Of a DNA stretch of 64,000 nucleotides, positions 10,630 to 23,802 are shown in pieces. The stretch is taken from contig CM045729.1 of NCBI GenBank assembly GCA_024760905.1, positions 7,480,163 to 7,544,162 of the forward strand. The letters are read 5' to 3'. Made by a program: the position numbers and the translations under genes. The notes beneath the pieces were generated by a model, which was not told the DNA's origin, made no database searches, and saw only the letters and a program-made list of their open reading frames with translations. Positions within the stretch are counted from its first letter, which is position 1. Each line of letters begins with the position of its first letter. This DNA comes from Plotosus lineatus (Eukaryota; Chordata; Actinopteri; Siluriformes; Plotosidae).

Positions 10630-12095
10630 TTACATTTACAGCATTTGGCAGACACTCTTATACATTATATATACAAATGATATCCATACAGATTGTTCAA
10701 TATCGTCCTTATTCTGGACAACATTTTCCTCTCTGACACCACCATCAGAGGGTCCAGTTCCATCTCCACAATGTTACCGGCCTTGTGAATCAGTTTGTTC
10801 TGTCTGTTTGCGTCTGTGACCCTCAGCCATGCAACAGCATAGAGGACAGCGCTGGCAACAGCAGACTCATAGAACACCCTGAACAGTGTCCGATGTGTTA
10901 AACCACCTTAACCTCTTCAAAAAATAAAGACGGCACTGGCCCTTCATGTAAAGCGCTGTACTGTTCATAACCCGGTCCAGTTTACTCTCAGTATAAACTC
11001 CAAGGTACTGTATTTGTAATCCTAAACCATTTCCACATTGACGCTCCGGATGGAAACCGGTCGTTGTTGTTTTGGTTCTCTTGAAATCCACAGTCAGTTC
11101 CTTGGTCTTTGTCCAATTAAGCTGCAGATGATTCTGCTAACACCATGTTTGGCAGGAATCCATGGCAGTCTGATATTCTGTGCGTCTGTAATCCTGTGGG
11201 GCACTTGGATGTGGGGACTTTGATACGTGAACGAGGCATGATGTCTTCTACTGCACTGGGAACCTCCATAGTCTCAGGCTCATCGTGAAGCTGTAATGTA
11301 AGAGTTCACAGAGCTTCGGGGAACAGGCTTTAAGATCATGGGGGCACATCCCGTCTGATCCTGCTGCCTTGTCAGAGTGGAGTCTTTTCAGCTGTTTCAC
11401 GATCTGATTATAAGTGAAGTTGACAGGTGGGAGACGAGTATCAGGTCCATCCGAGGAGCTGGACATGCAGTAAGGAGAGGGAGGAAGAGAGCGTGACGTG
11501 GGACTGGTGGTTCAGACTTGCTCCCGACGAGTTAGAAAAGTGCTGTGCGGTAGCCGCAGTGTTGAACTGGTTAAAGAACATATTCAGATCATTGGCTCTG
11601 TCCTCATCACCCTCGGCTCCTCTGCTGATGGATGGCCTGAAACCAGTGATGGTCTTCATACCACTTAAAACCTCCCTCATGTTGTTCTGCTGGAGTTCCA
11701 CCAAAAAATTCTCCCAGAATTGTCCTTCACCTCTCTGATCTTGACTCTGAGTGAACTTTGGATCATTCTCACTTCCTCTCTATTGCCAGCCCTGAATGCC
11801 CTCTTCTTGTTGAGGTGGGATTTAATGTCTTTCGTTACCCACGGCTTGTTATTTGAGTAATAAAAGCCTGTCTGAGCTGGGACAATGGTCTCAGTGCAGA
11901 AATTAACGTGGTGTGAAATGTACTCAGTACGACCATCAATATCATCATTACAGAGCAAAGAAAAGCATAATTCTGTGGGCTGGTGAGATGAAGCACAATG
12001 TTTTACAAAGTCCTCCATATTCAGAGTGCACGCCCTCCTTGACTCAACACTGAGTATGTCAAGGTGACTTAATCTCCCATCTGCCACTGTTAGTT
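10630..12095 (-). mobile_element. L2-like LINE relic with RT core deleted
   Basis: On the minus strand, 12087-11677 encodes an endonuclease-RT linker (NKPWVTKDIKSHLNKKRAFRAG...IREVKDN). 11704-11441 continues it (NNMREVLSGMKTITGF). 11466-11248 encodes the N-terminal RT (LHSDKAAGSDGMCPHDLKAC). The sequence then jumps to the C-terminal RT (VDFKRTKTTT, LGVYTESKLDR) at 11091-10665. The RT palm is missing. The 3' end at about 10633-10665 reads TTACATTTACAGCATTTGGC, a tail also present on a SINE at 41706-41880. Frameshifts separate the blocks. The L2/Maui-type assignment is from recognition. Confidence 0.75.
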
Positions 12096-12300
12096 TGATT
12101 AATTTAAGGGCAGAGAAACTTCAATGAAGTACTAAATAGAATTCCAACAGAAACTTTACATAGTCTGAAAAGTTGATGGAAAACCACTTTGTAAGGTTCT
12201 GACAGCACAACAAAATCCAGTAGAGTAGCTGATGGTTTCTCTCCACTTTCCTGCCTTCCTAAAAGCAGCCATCTTGTTTAATGATATTTCGTCAACTGAG
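12096..12300. other. Unassigned stretch between two LINE relics
   Basis: No open frame or repeat recognised. It may be residual 5' sequence of the L2-like element. Confidence 0.35.
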
Positions 12301-12922
12301 AATTAACAGGTGAGACGAGGTGAGACAAGAATCCCCATGGACTATGATGTTTGCAGATGACATTGTGATCTGTAGTGAGAGCAGAGAACAAGTGCAGGAA
12401 AATCTAGAGAGGTGGAGGTATGCTCTGGAAAGGAGAGGAATGAAGGTTAGCCTCAGTAAAACAGAATACATGTGTGTGAATGAGAAGGACCCAAGAGGAA
12501 CGGTGAGGTTACAGGGGGCAGAGATAAAGAAGGTGGAGGATTTTAAGTACTTAGGCTCAACAATCCAGAGCAATGGAGAGTGTGGAAAAGAAGTGAAGAA
12601 GCGTGTGCAGGCAGGCTGGAATGGTTGGAGAAAAGTGTCTGGTGTGATGTGTGATAGGAGGGTATCGGCAAGAATGAAAGGAAAAGTGAACAAGATGGTG
12701 ATGAGGCGAGTGATGTTGTATGGTTTAGAAACAGTGGCCCTGGGGAAAGGACAGGAGGCAGAGCTAGAGGTAGCAGAGACGAAAATGTTGAGGTTCTCTT
12801 TGGGAGTAACGAGGATTGATAGGATCAGGAATGAGAACATCAGAGGGACAGCACATGTAAGGTTTTGGAGGCAAAGTCAGAGAGGCTATGTTGAGATGGT
12901 TTGGACATGGACAGAGGAGGTC
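12301..12922 (+). mobile_element. RTE-like LINE 3' fragment, + strand
   Basis: Starts just before RQESPWTMMFADDIVI, so the catalytic FADD is present, and continues through KVEDFKYLGSTIQSNGECG and WNGWRKVSGVMC into the C-terminal region. A frameshift near 12860 spoils the final block (VRFWRQSQRG in place of VRGFGGKVRE). The copy ends at the junction with an inverted partner at about 12922. Confidence 0.85.
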
Positions 12923-13613
12923 TTCTTCTTCTTCTTCTTTTTCTTTCGGCTGTTCCCTTCAGGGGTCGCCACAGCAAATGATCTGCCTCCATCTCTCCCT
13001 ATCCTCTGCATCTTCTACTCTTACTCCAACGACCTTCATGTCCGCCTTCACCACATCCATAAATCTTCTCTTTGCTCTTCCTCTGGGCCTTCTGCCTGGT
13101 AGTTCCAACCTCAGCATCCTATTACCAATATACTCACTATCCCTCCTCTGTACATGTCCAAATCATCTAAATCTAGCCTCTCTGACTTTGTCTCCAAAGC
13201 ATCTAACATGTACTGTCCCACTGATGTACTCGTTTCTGATCCTATCCATCCTCGTTACTCCCAAAGAGAACCTCAACATTTTGATCTCTGCTACCTCCAA
13301 CTCTGACTCCTGTCTTTTCCCCAGGGCCACTGTCTCTAAACCATACAACATCGCTGACCTCATCACCGTTTTGTACACTTTTCCCTTCATTCTTGCCGAT
13401 ACTCTCCTATCACATATCACACCGGACACATTTCTCCATCCATTCCAACCTGCCTGCACGCGCTTCTTCACCTCTTTTCCACACTCTCCATTGCTCTGGA
13501 TTGTTGAGCCTAAGTACTTAAAATCCTCCACCTTCTTTATCTCTGCCCCCTGTAACCTCACCGTTCCTCTTGGGTCCTTGTCGTTCACACACATGTATTC
13601 TGTCTTACTGAGA
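12923..13613 (-). mobile_element. RTE-like LINE 3' fragment, inverted partner
   Basis: On the + strand it opens with (TTC)n and CTTTCGGCTGTTCCCTTCAG, the reverse complement of the RTE 3' tail, then the C-terminal coding region read backwards (minus-strand peptide VEDFKYLGSTIQ at about 13520-13550). It ends at about 13613 in the RT (SKTEYMCVNDKDP in related copies). With 12301-12922 it forms a second tail-to-tail pair. Confidence 0.85.
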
Positions 13614-13735
13614 CTACAAACAAATTTCCAAAGTTTTACAAAGTTTTGTTGTCGACCGTATTGTCATTCAGGTGTTTTAATAAAATGCCGACCGGTCTGC
13701 CGACCGAACGATCGGTCGCCTGAATTTTCAAGGCT

Positions 13736-13805
<70 letters not shown>
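13614..13805. repeat. Unassigned spacer and (TA)n tract
   Basis: About 120 bases of unassigned sequence with several CGACCG and GATCGGTCG words, then (TA)n at 13738-13804 leading into the Penelope-like tail. Confidence 0.7.
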
Positions 13806-16995
<3,190 letters not shown>

Positions 16996-17187
16996 ACTAT
17001 ATCAGCCAGTAACTTAACCTTGTGGGGATGGAACTAGACTCTGACGGCGGTCAGAAGGGAGAATGTTGTTCAGAATAAAGTCGAGACTGAACAAAACCTC
17101 CCACCCGCTTCAGAACCTGCTAAACAGTTACAGGTGCAGTGAGAGCTTGATACCACCGAAATGTACCACTAAACCACACAGGAAATC
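16996..17187. other. Unassigned stretch
   Basis: No feature recognised. It may include the 3' UTR of the preceding LINE. Confidence 0.35.
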
Positions 17188-17345
17188 AATCGTACCTGTG
17201 AAGATTGAACTTGTACAAACTTGTCCACATAGCACCAAACCAACACCCACTGTGATACATGTATATTCTACTGTTTATTATATTAATAAAACTGTACATA
17301 TACCTCACCGACCCCGTTCATTCTCTACCTGTTTATATACATATT
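17188..17345 (+). repeat. Unclassified dispersed repeat X, copy 2
   Basis: Matches the reverse complement of 10385-10528 through CCCACTGTGATACAT, TTTATTATATTAATAAAACT and a TTCTCTACCTGTTTATATA end. Non-coding. Confidence 0.6.
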
Positions 17346-17387
17346 ACTCACCTGTCATTTCAGATAGATATCTTCTTCTATCCTTTC

Positions 17388-17448
17388 GGCTTTTTCCCTT
17401 TCTCATTTGATTTGGCAGAGGTTTTTATGTCGGATGCCCTTCCTGACA
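17388..17448 (-). mobile_element. SINE family A, 3' tail part split by a LINE insertion
   Basis: Contains the SINE A tail in reverse (TTTCGGCTTTTTCCCTTTCT, TTTGGCAGAGGTTTTTATG) and stops at GCCCTTCCTGACA. The rest of the same SINE resumes at 19658 after the RTE insertion. Confidence 0.8.
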
Positions 17449-19657
17449 AATTCACGTTCAATGTTGTTAGTGCGTATGCCCCACAGACAGGATGTGAGCG
17501 AGAAGAGAAGGAGAGATTTTGGAGTGAGTTAGATGAAGTGATGCAGAGTACCCCCAGAGGTGAAAGAGTGGTCATTGGGGCAGACTTCAATGGACATGTT
17601 GGTGCAGGAAACAGAGGGGATGAGGAAGTGATGGGTAGGTTTGGAACAGGCTTTGGGTGGTCAGGAAGTGCTTACAGATGACTGGACAACTACAGCTAAA
17701 GTGATCAGGGAGACAGGTAGGAGAATACTTGGTGTGTCATCGGGAAGGAAAGTAGATAAGGAGACTTGGTGGTGGAATGAGGAAGTGCAGGAGTGTGTAC
17801 GAAGGAAGAGGTTAGCTAAGAAGAAGTGGGACATTGAGAAAACCGAAGAGAGTAAACAGGAGTACAGGGAGACACAGCGTAAAGCAAAGGTAGCAGTGTC
17901 AAAGGCCAAACAGAGGGCGTATGATGACTTGTATGCTCGGTTGGAAAGTAAAGAGGGAGAAAATGATTTATACAGGTTGGCACAGCAGAGAAATAGAGAT
18001 GGGAAGGACATGCAGCAAGTTAGATTGATAAAGGACAGAGAGGGAAATGTATTGACTGATGACAGAAGTGTGCTGGGAAGATGGAAAGAGTACTTTGAAG
18101 AGCTGATGAATGAGGAAAATGAGAGAGAAAAAAGAGTAGAAGGGGTGACCGTTGAGGACCAGGAAGTAGCAAAGATTAGTAAGGGTGAAGTGAGGAGGGC
18201 ATTGAAGAGGATGAAGAATGGAAAGGCAGTTGGTCCTGATGACATACCGGTGGAGGTATGGAAGTGTCTAGGAGAGGTAGCAATAGATTTTCTGACAAGA
18301 ACATTCAACAAGGTCTTAGAGAGTGAGAGGATGCCAGAGGAATGGAGGAGAGGTGTGCTGGTGCCCATTTTTAAGAACAAGGGAGATGTACAGAGTTGTG
18401 GCAACTACAGAGGGATAAAGTTGATGAGCCATACGATGAAGTTATGGGAAAGAATAGTGGAAGCTGGACTAAGGGCAGAGGTCAGCATTTGTGAACAACA
18501 GTTTGGTTTCATGCCAAGAAAGAGCACCACAGATGCAGTGTTTGCCTTGAGGATGTTAATGGAGAAGTACAGAGAAGGTCAGAAGGAGCTGCATTGTGCC
18601 TTTGTGGATCTGGAGAAAGCATATGAAAGGGTGCCGAGAGAAGAACTGTGGTATTGCATGAGGAAGTCTGGAGTGGCAGAGAAGTATGTTAGAGTGGTGC
18701 AGGACATGTATGAGAGATCTAAGACAGTGGTGAGGTGTGCTGTCGGTGTGACAGAAGAGTTCAAGGTGGAGGTGGGACTGCATCAAGGGTCAGCCCTCAG
18801 CTCCTTCTTGTTTGCTATGGTGATGGACAGGCTGACAGACGAGGTAAGACAAGATTCCCCATGGACTATGATGTTTGCAGATGACATTGTGATCTGTAGT
18901 GAGAGCAGAGAACAAGTGCAGGAAAATCTAGAGAGGTGGAGGTATGCCCTGGAAAGGAGGGGAATGAAGATTAGCCTCAGTAAGACAGAATACATGTGCA
19001 TGAATGACAAGGACCCAAGAGGAACGGTGAGGTTACAGGGAGCAGAGATAAGAAAGGTGGAGGATTTTAAGTACTTGGGCTCAACAATCCAGAGCAATGG
19101 AGAGTGTGGAAAAGAGGTGAAGAAGCGTGTGCAGGCAGGTTGGAATGGTTGGAGAAAAGTGTCCAGTGTGATGTGTGAAAGGAAGGTATTGGCAAGAATG
19201 AAAGGAAAAGTGTACAAGACGGTGTTGAGGCCAACGATGTTGTATGGTTTAGAAACAGTGGCCCTGGGGAAAGGACAGGAGGCAGAGCTGGATGTAGCAG
19301 AAATGAAAATGTTGAGGTTCTCTTTGGGAGTAACGAGGATGGATAGGATTCGGAATGAGCACATCAGAGGGACAGCACATGTAAGATGTTTTGGAGACAA
19401 AGTCAGAGAGGCTAGATTGAGATGGTTTGGGCATGTACAGAGGAGGGATAGCGAGTATATTGGTAATAGGATGCTGAGGTTGGAACTACCTGGCAGAAGG
19501 CCTAGAGGAAGACCAAAGAGACGATTCATGGATGTGGTGAAGGAGGACATGAAGGTCGTTGGTGTAAGAGAAGAAGATGCAAAGGATAGGGTGAGATGGA
19601 GGCAGATGATTCGCTGTGGCGACCCCTGAAGGGAAAGGCCGAAAGGAAAAGAAGAAG
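17449..19657 (+). mobile_element. RTE-like LINE insertion with target-site duplication
   Basis: A 2.2 kb copy, 5' truncated and internally deleted, with a complete 3' end (GCGACCCCTGAAGGGAAAGG, then (GAA)n). It interrupts a minus-strand SINE A. The 13 bases GCCCTTCCTGACA stand before it (17436-17448) and are repeated at its end (19657-19669), which is a target-site duplication. This is the best preserved RTE copy in the window. Confidence 0.92.
17641..19629 (+). CDS. Reverse transcriptase-containing LINE ORF, 662 codons, intact RT
   Basis: After a short endonuclease remnant (17449-17650, up to GADFNGHVGAGNRGDEEVMG), an internal deletion removes the end of the endonuclease and fuses into the linker. 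The first Met (17641) is a by-product of that junction, not a native start. The linker (WWWNEEVQECVRRKRLAKKK) leads to a full RT: NYRGIKLMSHTMKLWERIVE, FGFMPRKSTTDAVFALRML, CAFVDLEKAYERVP, LHQGSALSSFLFAMVMDRL, MMFADDIVI (about 18870-18897) and YLGSTIQSNGECG. The C-terminal segment ends RPKRRFMDVVKED...RWRQMIRCGDP, then TGA. Both catalytic Asp are present, but without a complete endonuclease it is unlikely to move itself. Confidence 0.85.
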   Translation: MEQALGGQEVLTDDWTTTAKVIRETGRRILGVSSGRKVDKETWWWNEEVQECVRRKRLAKKKWDIEKTEESKQEYRETQRKAKVAVSKAKQRAYDDLYARLESKEGENDLYRLAQQRNRDGKDMQQVRLIKDREGNVLTDDRSVLGRWKEYFEELMNEENEREKRVEGVTVEDQEVAKISKGEVRRALKRMKNGKAVGPDDIPVEVWKCLGEVAIDFLTRTFNKVLESERMPEEWRRGVLVPIFKNKGDVQSCGNYRGIKLMSHTMKLWERIVEAGLRAEVSICEQQFGFMPRKSTTDAVFALRMLMEKYREGQKELHCAFVDLEKAYERVPREELWYCMRKSGVAEKYVRVVQDMYERSKTVVRCAVGVTEEFKVEVGLHQGSALSSFLFAMVMDRLTDEVRQDSPWTMMFADDIVICSESREQVQENLERWRYALERRGMKISLSKTEYMCMNDKDPRGTVRLQGAEIRKVEDFKYLGSTIQSNGECGKEVKKRVQAGWNGWRKVSSVMCERKVLARMKGKVYKTVLRPTMLYGLETVALGKGQEAELDVAEMKMLRFSLGVTRMDRIRNEHIRGTAHVRCFGDKVREARLRWFGHVQRRDSEYIGNRMLRLELPGRRPRGRPKRRFMDVVKEDMKVVGVREEDAKDRVRWRQMIRCGDP

Positions 19658-19905
19658 CCCTTCCTGACACAATCCTTTTAACAAGGGACAGAAACACGCT
19701 GGCGGCTTTGCAACCTACTCTTTTACGAAAGTCAGCAATGGTTCTTTTACATGCGTCTCACCATAGACAGTGAGAGACACGGCCGGCCTTTGATAACCCA
19801 GTTAGCTGCACTAGGTGGACAGTGACAACCTTGTGGAGACTTGAACTCCCAACCTGAGGATCAGCGATCCTGTGCCTTAACCACTAGAACGCCACTGCCC
19901 ATTTC
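19658..19905 (-). mobile_element. SINE family A, head part, after the LINE insertion
   Basis: Continues the SINE from 17448. It carries ACAAGGGACAGAAACACGCT, TCTCACCATAGACAGTGAGA and, at the far end, the reverse of the tRNA-like head (ACCACTAGAACGCCACTGCC). Confidence 0.8.
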
Positions 19906-19956
<51 letters not shown>

Positions 19957-20124
19957 CAGATGCCAGATGTAAATTTGTATACTGTATGTAGAAATATTTG
20001 TCATTTTCTTCCATTTTCTGTGTGTTCATCTCACTATGGAGCAACTGTGTGCCCACCTTTTCCTTTTGGATCAATAAAGTATCCTGAGATTCTGAATTTT
20101 ATACATAACTTAATTTTACATATC
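19906..20124. repeat. (TA)n and AT-rich spacer
   Basis: (TA)n at about 19912-19953, then unassigned AT-rich DNA with an AATAAAGTATCCTGAGATTC stretch near 20073 that resembles a retroposon 3' end. Confidence 0.6.
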
Positions 20125-20470
20125 GGTGGTGAGCACGTCCACCTCACAGCAAGAAGGTCCTGGGTTCGATTCCCAGTTCGAGCGTTTCTGTGTGAAGTTT
20201 GCATGCTCTCCCCGTGTTCGTGTTGGGTTTCCTCCGGGTTCTTCGGTTTTCGCCAACAGTTCAAAAGCATGCACAGTGGGTTCAATGCTTGTTCCAAATC
20301 TCCCCTAGGTGTGAGAATGAGTGTGAACGGTTGTGTGAGTGTTGGCCCTGCGATGGCCTGGTGAGGTGTCCAGGGTGTGCCCTACCCCAGAGTCGGCTGA
20401 GATGGGCGCCAGCCCACCCGCAAACCTTATTAGGATTAATCGGTTCATAGACTGAATAAATGGATGAAAA
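20125..20470 (+). mobile_element. V-SINE-type tRNA-derived SINE
   Basis: Head with a box B-like GGTTCGATTCCCAG at about 20162-20175, body CTCTCCCCGTGTTCGTGTTG and GTTTCCTCCGGGTTC, then an L2-like 3' region (GCGATGGCCTGGTGAGGTGT, AGATGGGCGCCAGCCC) ending in GAATAAATGGATGA. This layout is that of the vertebrate V-SINE group. A diverged, truncated copy is at 24516-24677. Confidence 0.8.
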
Positions 20471-20499
20471 TTTGAGTTTCTGTAACGCAAATACTGCTC

Positions 20500-21050
20500 A
20501 AATGATGAATCTATCTTTATATCTATCTCTATTTATCGCCAAAGCCGTTTCTTTGCTCTCCTCAGCGTTAGCCGTGACGCCTTCAACGCGGGTCAGTGAC
20601 GTCATCTTGAAGCGCCGGTCTGCCCCAGCGTGTGTGGTGTGTGTGTGTGTGTGTGTGTTTCCAGAGAAACAGAACTCAGGTGTGGAGTGTTGCCGTGAGA
20701 GGTATGATCACGCACAGATACGCGCGCACACGGAACATTCTGGACTGTTTATCAGACTCGGTTCTGTACACGAAGTTGTGGGCTTTAGAACCGCAGCTGT
20801 TTCCTTCCTGAGGCGAGTTTATGTTTCTACTTCCTCGGTGTAGAGTATTCGGCGCTAGATTGAACACCCCGCGGATTGATGCACAATCTCAGCACGACTC
20901 TAAAGCACGACGAACAATCCCAGTTTATTGTTTAATTGATCTTTCTCGTGTTTATTCCGCCCCTTCAGTGGGTTACTGCAATGATGCTAATATTAGCCTC
21001 ATCCTAGCTGCGCTCGTGCACATGGATAGTTCAAAGAAAAGCTGGGATTG
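20500..21050 (+). promoter_or_regulatory. CpG-rich stretch with a perfect CRE, candidate promoter
   Basis: CpG is much denser here than in neighbouring DNA (for example AACGCGGGTC, GCGCCGGTC, ATACGCGCGCAC, CCCGCGGATT). A perfect TGACGTCA lies at 20597-20604, and ETS-like TTCCTGAGG and ACTTCCTCGG words lie near 20803 and 20830. It lies 6 kb upstream of the first ipo11 coding exon on the same strand. It could hold the ipo11 promoter and non-coding first exon, or an unrelated element. No transcript evidence is available here. Confidence 0.3.
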
Positions 21051-21054
21051 GCAA

Positions 21055-21100
<46 letters not shown>

Positions 21101-21112
21101 TATGTGTGTGTT

Positions 21113-21149
<37 letters not shown>

Positions 21150-21283
21150 GTGTGTGTGTGTGAGAGTGTGTATATGTATGTGATAGAGAGAGCGAGAGTG
21201 TGTGTGTACATGTGTGTGAGTGAGAGTGTGTATGTGTGAGAGAGAGTGTGTGTGTACATGTGTGTGAGTGAGAGTGTGTGTGT

Positions 21284-21317
<34 letters not shown>

Positions 21318-21720
21318 ATGTGTGAGAGTGAGAGTGTATATGTATGTGATAGAGAGAGCGAGAGAGTGTGTGTGTGTGAAAGAGAGAGTGTGTGTATGTG
21401 TGAGAGAGAGAGTGTGTGTGTACATGTGTGTGAGTGAGAGTGTGTGTGTATGTGTGTGTGTGTGAGAGAGAGAGAATGTGTGAGAGTGAGAGTGTGTATA
21501 TGTATGTGATAGAGAGAGCGAGAGAGTGTGTGTGTGAAAGAGAGAGTGTGTGTATGTGTGAGAGAGAGTGTGTGTGTTTACATGTGTGTGAGTGAGAGTG
21601 TGTGTGTGAGAGAGAGAGAGAGAATGTGTGAGAGTGAGAGACAGAGAGTGTGTGTGTATGTGTACGTGAGAGAGAGAGAGTGTGTGTGAGAGAGAGAGAG
21701 AGTGTGTGTGTGTGTGTGTG
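21055..21720 (+). repeat. Compound TG/GA microsatellite array, 670 bp
   Basis: Alternating TGTGTG and GAGAGA blocks with TATGTATGTGATAGAGAGAG and TACATGTGTGTGAGTGAGAG words that recur at intervals of 80-190 bases, giving a higher-order pattern. The long minus-strand frames of T, H, S and L are repeat artefacts. Confidence 0.95.
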
Positions 21721-21861
21721 GAGTAAATGGATGGATGTCTTGGGTAGAAGCTGCTGTTCATCTTGTTGGTGCTGGATCTTAGTGTCCTGAACTGCCTTCC
21801 AGATGGTAGCGGTAGCGGATGTGCATGTCCTGGATGGGTTGAGTCTGTTGATGCTGTCGAC
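21721..21861. other. Unassigned unique stretch
   Basis: Contains CTGTCGAC at its end, the left target-site duplication of the hAT element that follows. Confidence 0.4.
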
Positions 21862-22307
21862 CAGGGGTTGGGACCCTTGGCTCGCAAGCCAGTTGTGGCT
21901 GTTTTGATGACTGTATATGGCTCTCAGATAAATCAGGTGGCCTTTCTTAACAGACAAATTACATAATTTCACTGTCATTTAAATAGAAATACAAAAAAAA
22001 GTCATCAAATAAAACCAAAACAGATGAATAAATCTCACACATTTAAATCTTTTCATCTATTTTCAATGCCACGTCACTGTGGCACGCAGCGGAGAGCCAA
22101 TCGTTTCTGTACAGATAAATTTCCCTTGTTTTTGATCGGCTCATTTCCACAAATGCAGAGCTGGCAAGCAAACACAAATGGACAGACATGAAAAAACTTC
22201 AACCCGCAGACCGGCTGATTGCCAAAACTTGGGACGCGCTTCCTGTCACATAAACACTGCAGTGTCCATTATATTCTCAAATTGTTGGTCTTGTTTTTCA
22301 ATTTAGT

Positions 22308-22357
<50 letters not shown>

Positions 22358-22359
<2 letters not shown>

Positions 22360-22603
22360 AATAAAAATAAAAGGACAGGACAAAGACTTTCTATTGAAAC
22401 TCCATTTATCACTACAGATCTGTTTCGAGGGGTGGTGAAACCATCCTCTCTCTTCAGGTGATTATAGAAGAATAATCTAATTAGTCTAACTAATAATCTC
22501 AGAGTTTCAGTAGAAAGTCTTTGTCCTGTCCTTTTATTTTTATTGTTATTTGCTCTACCAAAAAGTATTGAGCACTCTCTTACGGAAGGATCTACTCAGA
22601 AAA
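22358..22603 (-). mobile_element. Penelope-like element tail, copy B, partly inverted duplicate
   Basis: The left half (22358-22470) is the reverse of copies A and C. The right half (22500-22603) is in the opposite orientation, so AAAAGGACAGGACAAAGACT at the left faces its complement at about 22517-22540, giving an inverted repeat of about 45 bp. The right part continues to the GTATTGAGCACTCTCTTACG segment also seen in copy A. It is flanked by (TA)n and (CT)n. Confidence 0.55.
22408..22462 (-). ncRNA. Hammerhead ribozyme-like motif, copy B
   Basis: On the minus strand: stem I ATCAC/GTGAT fully paired, core CTGAAGA (complement of 22451-22457), stem II GAGAGG/CCCCTC with one mismatch, GAAA, stem III ACA-GATC-TGT, and A before the predicted cleavage site. 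All invariant core positions of the hammerhead consensus are present. Confidence 0.55.
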
Positions 22604-22604
22604 G

Positions 22605-22685
<81 letters not shown>

Positions 22686-22694
22686 CTCTCTATA

Positions 22695-22756
<62 letters not shown>

Positions 22757-22771
22757 TCTCAGAGGATTAGA

Positions 22772-22832
<61 letters not shown>

Positions 22833-22860
22833 TATATATATATATTTTTTTTTTTTTTTG
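22604..22860. repeat. Alternating CT and TA tracts inside the hAT relic
   Basis: CT at about 22604-22628 and 22681-22715; TA at about 22628-22681, 22715-22753 and 22782-22824; then a T run. This looks like two tandem tract pairs. Confidence 0.9.
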
Positions 22861-22892
22861 GCTCTCGTAGCAAAAAAGGTTCCCGACCCCTG

Positions 22893-23802
22893 CTGTCGGC
22901 CTTCCAGCTCTAGGAGTTCTGTCCCAATGATGTGATGAGCTGATAATGATTAGTATTTATTTTAATAATGTGACAATATTTATTCATGTTATTATTTTTT
23001 GCTTGATTTTCTAATGTATCTTTAAAGTCTCTCATGTTGATTGTTGTATTTATGTCTGTCAGAAAGTAACACTGAAATATATATGAGTCACAAAACTAGT
23101 TCTGAGATGTGTAACACTGACCTGTTACATTTTCTGCAGATTTTGGTAAAATATTTTTTGTCATTTTTTTTTTTTTTATTGTTTATTATTATGAAACCAA
23201 TAAGCAGTAAATCCTGGTGGATGCAGGATTATATTCCTTGGAGAAGCAGCGGTATGATCAGATTATCAGTAGGAGACTCAGAAAGTCAGTAACACGAACA
23301 GAATGAACAGCTTCTATTCACTAATAATAACTTTCGATAATAAATGTGTAATTAGTGACACTGAGCTGATTGATGGAGCTTCACATGTTCTACTTTTCTT
23401 TATTATCTAAAGATAATAAATATCAATACATCAGTGATCGGTGTGAGCACAAGATACACCGTGTAACACGGTCAGGAAAAGTTACGCACATCATCGACCA
23501 AGTCTGGTGCTTATTTACCAATTTTGGCACGTACATATAAATTCCGTGGTTAATTGTGCACCTGTGCACTGGCTCATGTGGTTATTGGTCCTGTGGTGAC
23601 CTTAGCAGAGGCTCAGCGGGACATTACAATAATAAGGACTTTCTTATCAAAAAATTGAGCAGAAAAAGGTGTACACTAGGACATATTTCAATTACAGTAT
23701 TTCAAAAACTGTGTTCACCATCTGTACATTTTTGACATGACATTATCTCCCAGGCATGTACTAAAGATTTTGCCGCATCTATTCAAAAAAATTAACATGT
23801 CT
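22893..23802. other. AT-rich stretch, nothing recognised
   Basis: No open frame, repeat or motif that I can support over about 900 bases. Confidence 0.5.

Larger units (their letters stand above)
21862..22892 (+). mobile_element. Non-autonomous hAT relic with nested repeats
   Basis: Starts CAGGGGTTGGGACCC and ends AAGGTTCCCGACCCCTG, a terminal inverted repeat of the same type as 28266-29629. The flanking 8-mers are CTGTCGAC (21854-21861) and CTGTCGGC (22893-22900), one mismatch, as expected for a hAT target-site duplication. The interior holds a stretch shared with 52490-53076 and a nested Penelope-like tail with TA/CT tracts (22308-22850). No transposase frame remains. Confidence 0.85.

Noticed and set aside
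20150..20190. Functional tRNA gene at GGTTCGATTCCCAG
   Set aside because: The box B belongs to a V-SINE; there is no cloverleaf or mature 3' end. The same applies to the box B words at 42809, 41762, 57263 and 61730.
20973..21978. Thr/His/Ser-rich proteins of ~300 codons
   Set aside because: Translations of the TG/GA microsatellite; overlapping frames are all open.
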